A stretch of DNA of 64,000 nt from Shewanella marina JCM 15074. GTDB taxonomy: Bacteria; Pseudomonadota; Gammaproteobacteria; Enterobacterales; Shewanellaceae. The notes under the pieces are model-generated. The model had not been told where the DNA came from. It saw only the letters and a program-made list of their open reading frames with translations, and did not search any database. The stretch spans positions 164,001 to 228,000 of the forward strand of contig NZ_BALM01000004.1 of NCBI RefSeq assembly GCF_000614975.1. Reading direction: 5' to 3'. How positions within the stretch are numbered: the first letter of the stretch is position 1; each line of letters starts with the position of its first letter. A program made the position numbers and the translations under genes. Of this stretch, positions 58,006 through 64,000 are shown one piece after another.

Positions 58006-59226
58006 TTGTTGCAACAAGCAAAACGTTTTGGGGTACTATCCCTGTCGCAAGTATCATTCAAGCCCATTTTTACATCGCGTAAAAAGTTACTGGTTACCAT
58101 GCTAGCACTAGCCAGTATAGGTGGTTGTACCGTTATGCCGGGTAACCATTTATCAACCAGTAATAAGGTGGTAGTGGCCAATCAACAGCAACAACCATCA
58201 TTAGATGATTTAGTGAAGGTATACCCAGTCACACCAACATTGGTTAATCAGTTAAAACAAAACTCAAAGCAACCCGTTACCCAAGCTAACCCGCAACTTG
58301 AGCAAGCATTAACTCAATACGAATATCATATTGGTAGTGGTGATGTATTAAATATTACGATTTGGGATCATCCTGAATTAACCATTCCAGCCGGATCATA
58401 CCGTAGTAGTGCAGAAGCGGGTAACTGGGTTCATGCAGATGGCACCATATTCTATCCCTATATTGGTCGTGTCCATGTAGCTGGTCAAACAGTGACACAA
58501 GTACGTGACACTATTGCTAAAAAACTTGCGAAATATATTGAGTCACCGCAAGTCGATGTCAATGTAGCAGCGTTTCGCTCACAAAAAACCTATATTACAG
58601 GTGAAGTTAAAACGCCAGGTGCACAGCCTATTAGTAATATTCCACTTACTTTGTTAGATGCGGTTAATAAAGCAGGCGGTATTAGTAAAGATGCAGATTG
58701 GCGCAGTGTTTCACTTACTCGTGATGGTAAAGAGCAACAAATATCGCTTTATGGCTTAATTCAAAAAGGCGATTTGACTCAAAACCGTTTATTACAAAAT
58801 GGCGATATTGTGCATGTGCCATTAAACGATAATCAAAAAGTGTTTGTAATGGGTGAAGTTAAAGATGCTAAAACCCTAAAAATTGATCGCGTTGGTATGA
58901 GCCTAACTGAAGCACTCAGTGAAGTCGGTGGTATTGATCAGTTAAATGCAGATGCAACAGGTATTTTTGTTATTCGTAAAGCCAAAGTTGAAGCCTCAAT
59001 AAAAGACAATAAACAGCCACAAATGCTAGCAGATATTTATCAACTCGATATGCAGGATGCCACAGCATTAGTATTAGGCACAGAGTTTGAACTGCGACCC
59101 TACGATGTTGTGTATGTAACCGCCGCACCTATTAGCCGTTGGAACCGTGTAATCACTCAATTATTACCAACTATTACTGGCTTTAATCAGTTATCTGAAG
59201 GTTCACAACGTATTCGCCATTGGTAA
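58006..59226 (+). CDS. wza: Polysaccharide export outer-membrane lipoprotein Wza
   Basis: Wza-type octamers form the outer-membrane channel for capsule or exopolysaccharide. The 406-residue protein has a lipobox (ALASIGGC, Cys41), a first SLBB/PES domain (YHIGSGDVLNITIWDHPELTIPAG, FYPYIGRVHVAGQTVTQVRD) and repeats of the SLBB type (VFVMGEVKDAKTLKIDRVGMSLTEALSEVGGI). GGAG lies seven bases before TTG 58006, which I take as start; it gives a rather long signal peptide. It is the first gene of the operon. Confidence 0.88.
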   Translation: MLQQAKRFGVLSLSQVSFKPIFTSRKKLLVTMLALASIGGCTVMPGNHLSTSNKVVVANQQQQPSLDDLVKVYPVTPTLVNQLKQNSKQPVTQANPQLEQALTQYEYHIGSGDVLNITIWDHPELTIPAGSYRSSAEAGNWVHADGTIFYPYIGRVHVAGQTVTQVRDTIAKKLAKYIESPQVDVNVAAFRSQKTYITGEVKTPGAQPISNIPLTLLDAVNKAGGISKDADWRSVSLTRDGKEQQISLYGLIQKGDLTQNRLLQNGDIVHVPLNDNQKVFVMGEVKDAKTLKIDRVGMSLTEALSEVGGIDQLNADATGIFVIRKAKVEASIKDNKQPQMLADIYQLDMQDATALVLGTEFELRPYDVVYVTAAPISRWNRVITQLLPTITGFNQLSEGSQRIRHW

Positions 59227-59298
59227 TAAATAAAATCTTATTTTTAGAATGGATGCCTTAATAAAAGGCAATTCTATTGGCTGAGTGAGTAGCAATAA

Positions 59299-59733
59299 AT
59301 GTTCAATAAAATTCTAGTGGTGTGTGTCGGCAATATTTGTCGCTCACCTACGGCTGAAAGATTGTTAAAACAATTAAAACCGCAATTAATTGTCGATTCA
59401 GCAGGTGTGGGAGCATTAGTCGGGCGTGAAGCTAATGCGATGGCAACAGAAGTTGCTGCAACAAATGGGGTCAGTTTACAAGATCACCAAGCACAGCAAC
59501 TGACCCGTGAACTATGTAGCCAATATGATTTAATTCTAGTGATGGAAAAAAAGCATATTGAATCTGTCACCCGCATTGCACCAGAGGCAAGGGGCAAAAC
59601 CATGCTGCTGGGGCAATGGCAAGGGCAGATTGAAATACCAGACCCTTACAAACAAAGTAAAGAAGCGTTTGAATTTGCTTATCAATTGATTGAACAGTCA
59701 TGCCAAGCGTGGCTGATAAGCTTTAATCAATAG
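59299..59733 (+). CDS. wzb: Low-molecular-weight protein-tyrosine phosphatase Wzb
   Basis: Dephosphorylates the tyrosine kinase Wzc and so tunes polymer length. The 144-residue protein has the P-loop VCVGNICRSPTAERLL (catalytic Cys9) and the acid Asp in IEIPDPYKQ. It sits between wza and wzc. Confidence 0.92.
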   Translation: MFNKILVVCVGNICRSPTAERLLKQLKPQLIVDSAGVGALVGREANAMATEVAATNGVSLQDHQAQQLTRELCSQYDLILVMEKKHIESVTRIAPEARGKTMLLGQWQGQIEIPDPYKQSKEAFEFAYQLIEQSCQAWLISFNQ

Positions 59734-59779
59734 CGTTCGATATTTGTATTTATATTACCTCCGTTGAGTAATAATTTTT

Positions 59780-61962
59780 ATGACAGCTTTAGTTTCTAAA
59801 ACCGCACAAACACAAGATGATGTAATCGATTTAGGTAAGCTATTTGGCATTTTAATTGATAATCGTTGGATGATTATTATTGTCACTATGGTGTTTGCTA
59901 TCGTAGGTGTTAGCTATGCACTACTCGCCACACCTGTTTATAAAGCCGATGCCTTAGTTCAAGTAGAGAAAAAATCAACAGGTATGCCAGCCTTGGTGGC
60001 GATATGGCGGATCTGTTTTCGTCAGAGTCATCTGCAACCACCGAAATCGAGATTTTAAAATCACGTATGGTGTTGGGCAAAACGGTAGAACAGCTTAATT
60101 TAACCACGGTAACCTCTGCCAATTACTTTCCTATTGTGGGTAAAGGCATTGCCCGTTTATTAGGCCAACAACAAAGTATTGATGTTGAGGAGCTTGAATT
60201 ACCAAAGCATGAAATTAATCCAGTTGAATTAGTCGTGAAAGACCAAACCAAAGGACTATATCAACTATTAAATAGTGAAGATGAACCTATATTAACCGGA
60301 GAAGTGGGTAAATTAGCGACAGCCAATACTGCAACAGGTGAATACCAATTATTAGTTAATTCATTGAATGCTGAAAATGGTGATAGTTTTACGCTTGCTA
60401 AGCGTAGTCGTTTAAATGCTATTCAATGGTTACAAGCTAATCTATCAATTAGCGAACGGGGCAAACAAACCGGTATTTTACAGTTAACCTTTATGGGGGC
60501 TAACCCTACACAAATTCAAGCTATCTTAAATGATATTAGCGAAAACTATCTATTACAGAATGTGGCGCGTAATGCGGCAGAAGCTGAAAATAGCCTAGTA
60601 TTTTTAAAACGTCATCTACCTGAAATTAAAAAGCAGTTAAATACTGCAGAAGAGCAATTAAATAAATATCGACAAGCAAATGAATCTGTCAACTTAGATT
60701 TAGAAACTAAAGCAACACTGCAAACAATGGTAGAGCTAGAAGCGCAATTAAATGAATTAACTTTCAAAGAGAGTGATATTTCACAGCGCTTTACCAAAGA
60801 TCATCCTGCATATATTGCATTACTTGATAAACGTAATGTCTTACTTCATGAAAAATCAAAATTAAATAAGCGGGTAGAGCAGCTGCCAAAAACCCAGCGT
60901 GAAGTGTTAAGTTTAATGCGTGATGTACAAGTTAATCAGCAAATATATATCCAATTGCTGAATAAAGTACAAGAGCTTAATATTGTTAAAGCTAGTACAG
61001 TCGGTAATGTGCGTATTTTAGACAGTGCTCAAACATATTCAGCACCTGTTAAACCTAAAAAGCCATTAATTGTGGTTATCTCCATTTTACTCGGTGGAAT
61101 GTTAGCCGTGGCAATTGCACTATTAAAAGCAGCTTTTAATCGCGGCATTGAAAGTCCAGAGCAAGTAGAAGTGATTGGTTTACCTGTTTATGCTTCAATT
61201 CCATTGTCTGATACTCAACTGAGTATTGCTAAAAAGATTAAGACGATGAGGCAGCCAAAGGTTGAACAAGTTCTACTGGCCAAGGTTAACCCTGCTGATT
61301 TAGCGGTAGAGGCATTTCGCGGACTACGCACCAGCTTACATTTCGCCATGATGGAAGCCAAAAATAATGTGCTGATGATTTCTGGTCCAAGTCCTGCTGT
61401 CGGTAAGTCATTTGTATCAGCTAATATGGCAGCCGTGATTGCTAAAGCAGAACAGCGTGTCCTCATTATTGATGCAGATATGCGTAAGGGCCGTATTGAA
61501 CAGCAACTAGGGCTTAGTAGCAGTCAAGGGTTATCTGATTACTTAAGTGGTCAATTGCCATTAACCGAATTGGTTAAAACCACCTCTGTAGATAACTTAG
61601 ATTTTATTAGCCGCGGTGCTGTACCACCAAATCCTTCAGAGCTGCTAATGCATCCTCGTTTTGCGCAATTACTTGAGTGGGCAAGCAAGCACTACGATAT
61701 GGTCGTTGTCGATACGCCGCCAATTCTTGCAGTAACCGATGCCGCCATTGTCGGCCGATTAGCGGGCACTAGTTTAATTGTGGGACGCTTTGAACAAACC
61801 GCATTAAAAGAAGTTGAAATTACTAAGCAACGTTTTGAACAAAACGGCATTGAGGTGAAGGGTTTTATTTTAAATGCAGTCGAGCGTAAAGCTAGCAGTT
61901 ATTACGGCAGCTATGGTTATTATCAGTATGGTTATTGTACTAATGAGAAAAATTTTAAATGA
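59780..61962 (+). pseudogene. wzc: Polysaccharide co-polymerase/tyrosine autokinase Wzc, frame broken near 59999
   Basis: Wzc spans the inner membrane with an N-terminal Wzz domain (LGKLFGILIDNRWMIIIVTMVFAIVGVSYALLATPVYKADALVQVEKK), a coiled-coil periplasmic body with a QLLNKVQELNIVKAS end, a second TM (IVVISILLGGMLAVAIALL) and a BY-kinase domain: Walker A SGPSPAVGKSFVSANMA, Walker A' LIIDADMRKG, Walker B VVVDTPP, and a tyrosine cluster YYGSYGYYQYGY. The first frame ends at 60058 after ALVAIWRICFRQ; the next frame begins DMADLFSSESS. Adding one G at about 59999 (GGTGGC to GGTGGGC) gives 727 residues with ALVGDMADLF. Overlaps wzx by ATGA. Confidence 0.92.
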
Positions 61963-63201
61963 ATATTTTGAGTAAAAATATTTTTGCACTCTTAATATTA
62001 CAAGGAAGTAATTATATCATTCCATTAGTTACATTCCCATATTTAGCTAAAATATTGCAAGTAGAATCATTTGGATATTATGGATTGATTTTTGCAATTA
62101 CTCAATATTTAGTTTTGTTTATTGACTTTGGATATAATTTATCTGCATCTAAAAGGATCGTTGAGGCAAAAAATAACAATATAAAGATATCTAAGATATT
62201 TTTTCAGACAATAATAGCTAAGTCAATTTTATCTTTGTTTGTGTTATTATTAGTTTTTTTATATCACTTCTTGAGTGAGTCCCATCTTTCAAATTTAATT
62301 ATATTTAGTTCTTTTCAAATTATCGGTACTGTTTTGTTTCCTATTTGGTTTTTTCAAGGAATAGAAAAAATGAAATTAATAACAGTTGCTAGTATTTCAG
62401 GTAAATTATTAACACTTCCATGGATATTTGTTTTTGTAAAAAACTCTGAGGATTTAGATATAGCGATATTTTTACAGTCAATTTCATATTTTACAACTGG
62501 AATAATATCATTAATATTGATTTATAGTTATAAAATAATTAGTTTGGTAAAAGTTTCATTTTGTGACATAAAAAAATCATATCTAGATAGTTATCAAATA
62601 TATATTGCTGGTTTAGCCATAAGTTTATATTCGATTAGTACACCAATAATTATAAAAACCTTTTCTTCTATTGAACAAGTTGGATTTTTTACTGGTGCAG
62701 ATAAATTAAAATCAGCGGGGTTAGGTATATTTTTGATAATGGGGCATGCCTTATATCCAAGGGTTAATAACTTGTTCTCTGAATCTAGAGTTAAAGCGTT
62801 TGCTTTTGTTAGAAAAATTATTTTTATATCAAGGCTTGATTACTATTTCTGTATCGATTTTGGTTTATATCTTTGCAGGAGAAATAATAAGGTTAATTCT
62901 CGGTGAAGGTTTCTATAATTCAATTATAGTGCTTAAGGTATTGTCACCTTTATTTTTTTTGATTACGCAGTCTGTTGTTTTTGGTAATTATATCCTACTA
63001 CCATTAGGTTATAAAAAAACCTATACATTATTACCTGTATTTGCTGCATTGATTCATATATTCACATGTTCGATCTTAACTTATAAATTTGGTGCAATTG
63101 GCGGTGCACTATCGATCTTAATGATAGAAATATTAACTTTTTTGATATATATACGAATATTATTTAATACAAAAATAATTTATGAGTGGTTAAAAGTATG
63201 A
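61959..63201 (+). pseudogene. Polysaccharide flippase Wzx, frame broken near 62823
   Basis: The protein is a MATE/MVF-type polysaccharide flippase of about 413 residues with 12 TM helices; it starts MNILSKNIFALLILQGSNYIIPLVTFPYLAKIL, a typical Wzx N-terminus. One frame ends at 62906; the rest (YQGLITISVSILVYIFAGEIIRLILG ... IIYEWLKV) is in another frame. Removing one T from the T-run at about 62821-62825 joins them as VRKIILYQGLI. The region is much more AT-rich than the upstream genes, as is normal for variable O-antigen/capsule genes. It begins with an ATGA overlap with wzc and ends with one with the next gene. Confidence 0.88.
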
Positions 63202-64000
63202 TAAAGCTTTCAGTGATAATAGCAGCGTATAATGTTTCTGAATATATAGTCGATTGCTTAGATTCAGTTATTAAACAAGTAGATTGTACGGTAGAGGTAA
63301 TTATTGTTAATGATGGTTCTACGGATCATACAGAAGATATTATAACCAATTATATAAGTAATATAATTGATAAAAATATAATTCTCATAAATAAAAGTAA
63401 TGGTGGGTTAAGTGATGCTAGAAATGTGGGGTTAAAAAAATCTCATGGCGATTATATAACATTTCTAGATGGTGATGATATATGGTTAGATGATTATTTT
63501 AAAGTGATTTCAAAAAAATTGTATATTTCTGATATTATAGAATTTGATGCGATTAGATTTAATGATGTTAAAGACCTAGATTATAATGATAATTATATAA
63601 AGCTTGTTTCAAATAATGGAACTAATAATTGTTGTTTTGATGTGTTACTTAATATTTTTAGACGTAATCAATGGTTTGCTTGGTCAAGAGTTTATAAGTC
63701 TTCGCTTTTTAAAAATATATATTTTCCTGAGCATCGTAGATTTGAAGATATTGCAACCATTCCCATTTTATATTTGAATGCTGAAGTTCTAATGAGCATT
63801 AAAGAGCCATTGGTTGGTTATAGATATAACCCTAATTCAATTACATCCAATCCTAAAATATCAGACATAACTGATATTATGTATGCACTAAATAGAGTTA
63901 ATGAAAGTATAAGTAATAGTTTATATAAAAGGAACCTTTGGAGTATTGCAACTATTAGTTCGGCTCCTGTTTTAAAGTATATTTACATTTCATCTAATGA
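63198..64000 (+). CDS. Glycosyltransferase family 2, continues beyond window
   Basis: The frame is open to the window end (267 residues so far). The N-terminus is a GT-A fold: LSVIIAAYNVSEYIVDCLDSVIKQ, EVIIVNDGSTDHTEDI, NGGLSDARNVGL and the DxD-containing ITFLDGDDIWLDDYF. A later FEDIATIPILYLNA is the usual catalytic-helix region. It probably adds a sugar to the repeat unit handled by Wzx. AT-rich like wzx. Confidence 0.9.
   Translation, partial: MIKLSVIIAAYNVSEYIVDCLDSVIKQVDCTVEVIIVNDGSTDHTEDIITNYISNIIDKNIILINKSNGGLSDARNVGLKKSHGDYITFLDGDDIWLDDYFKVISKKLYISDIIEFDAIRFNDVKDLDYNDNYIKLVSNNGTNNCCFDVLLNIFRRNQWFAWSRVYKSSLFKNIYFPEHRRFEDIATIPILYLNAEVLMSIKEPLVGYRYNPNSITSNPKISDITDIMYALNRVNESISNSLYKRNLWSIATISSAPVLKYIYISSN

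Noticed and set aside
61959..63201. Two separate membrane-protein genes after wzc
   Set aside because: Together they give one 413-residue, 12-TM flippase; the second frame has no plausible start of its own.

Overview
The window looks like a chromosomal segment of a marine gammaproteobacterium, most likely a low-GC Shewanella (inference). Reasons: the synteny aspS-yebC-ruvC-ruvA-ruvB next to cmoA-cmoB; a periplasmic respiratory [NiFe]-hydrogenase in the order hyaA-hyaB-hyaC-hyaD-(HypF-like)-hypF-hypB-hypC-hypD-hypE-hypA; an EtrA/FNR- and CRP-type regulatory context; and the overall codon use. I see no rRNA, tRNA, CRISPR array, prophage or insertion sequence.

Layout. 1-12.7 kb is housekeeping: the 5' part of the ABC-F gene ybiT, a VF530 protein, an S51 peptidase, a GNAT, yjjX, a CPA1-type Na+/H+ antiporter, fadE with a FadR-like box, a yafJ-type amidotransferase, a DUF3108 protein, an alkyltransferase-like protein, a peptide deformylase, a DTW-domain protein and a TrhA/HlyIII protein. 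12.8-20.5 kb is one tight minus-strand run: cmoA, cmoB, a lipoprotein aspartyl (retropepsin-like) protease, an inactive-transglutaminase/7TM protein, a RimK-related ATP-grasp ligase, a degenerate M3-like peptidase and a DUF3541 protein. 20.6-26.3 kb holds a degenerate GGDEF protein, aspS, yebC and ruvCAB. 26.5-29.8 kb holds a secreted protein with ten 17-residue repeats, a GNAT, gloA, a 27-residue YnhF-like membrane peptide behind FNR/CRP-like sites, an Ivy-type lysozyme-inhibitor lipoprotein and yjbQ. 30-37.6 kb is more accessory: an O-acyltransferase, ppiC, and a cytidylyltransferase in one operon with a 2-aminoethylphosphonate-type ABC transporter, then a glutaredoxin. 38-55.4 kb is a nickel/hydrogen block: hyp and hya genes, nikR and nikABCDE. 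asnS follows, then a long leader with an ops/JUMPstart-like element and the wza-wzb-wzc-wzx-glycosyltransferase capsule/exopolysaccharide operon, which runs off the window end.

How the parts work together. The nik transporter supplies Ni2+ under NikR control, the Hyp proteins build the NiFe(CN)2CO centre, and HyaABC oxidises or evolves H2 at the membrane. The 12.8-18.8 kb genes look like a cell-envelope peptide ligation/cleavage system of unknown product and are the best candidate for unexplored biology.

An important warning for users: at least eleven reading-frame breaks occur in ten otherwise well-conserved genes (GNAT, yjjX, transglutaminase-7TM twice, repeat protein, gloA, hypA, hyaD, hyaB, wzc, wzx). 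Most sit in short homopolymers, and undoing one or two bases restores a full-length family member each time. Sequencing or assembly indels are more likely than mass pseudogenisation, so I describe these genes as intact proteins whose frame is broken in this sequence.
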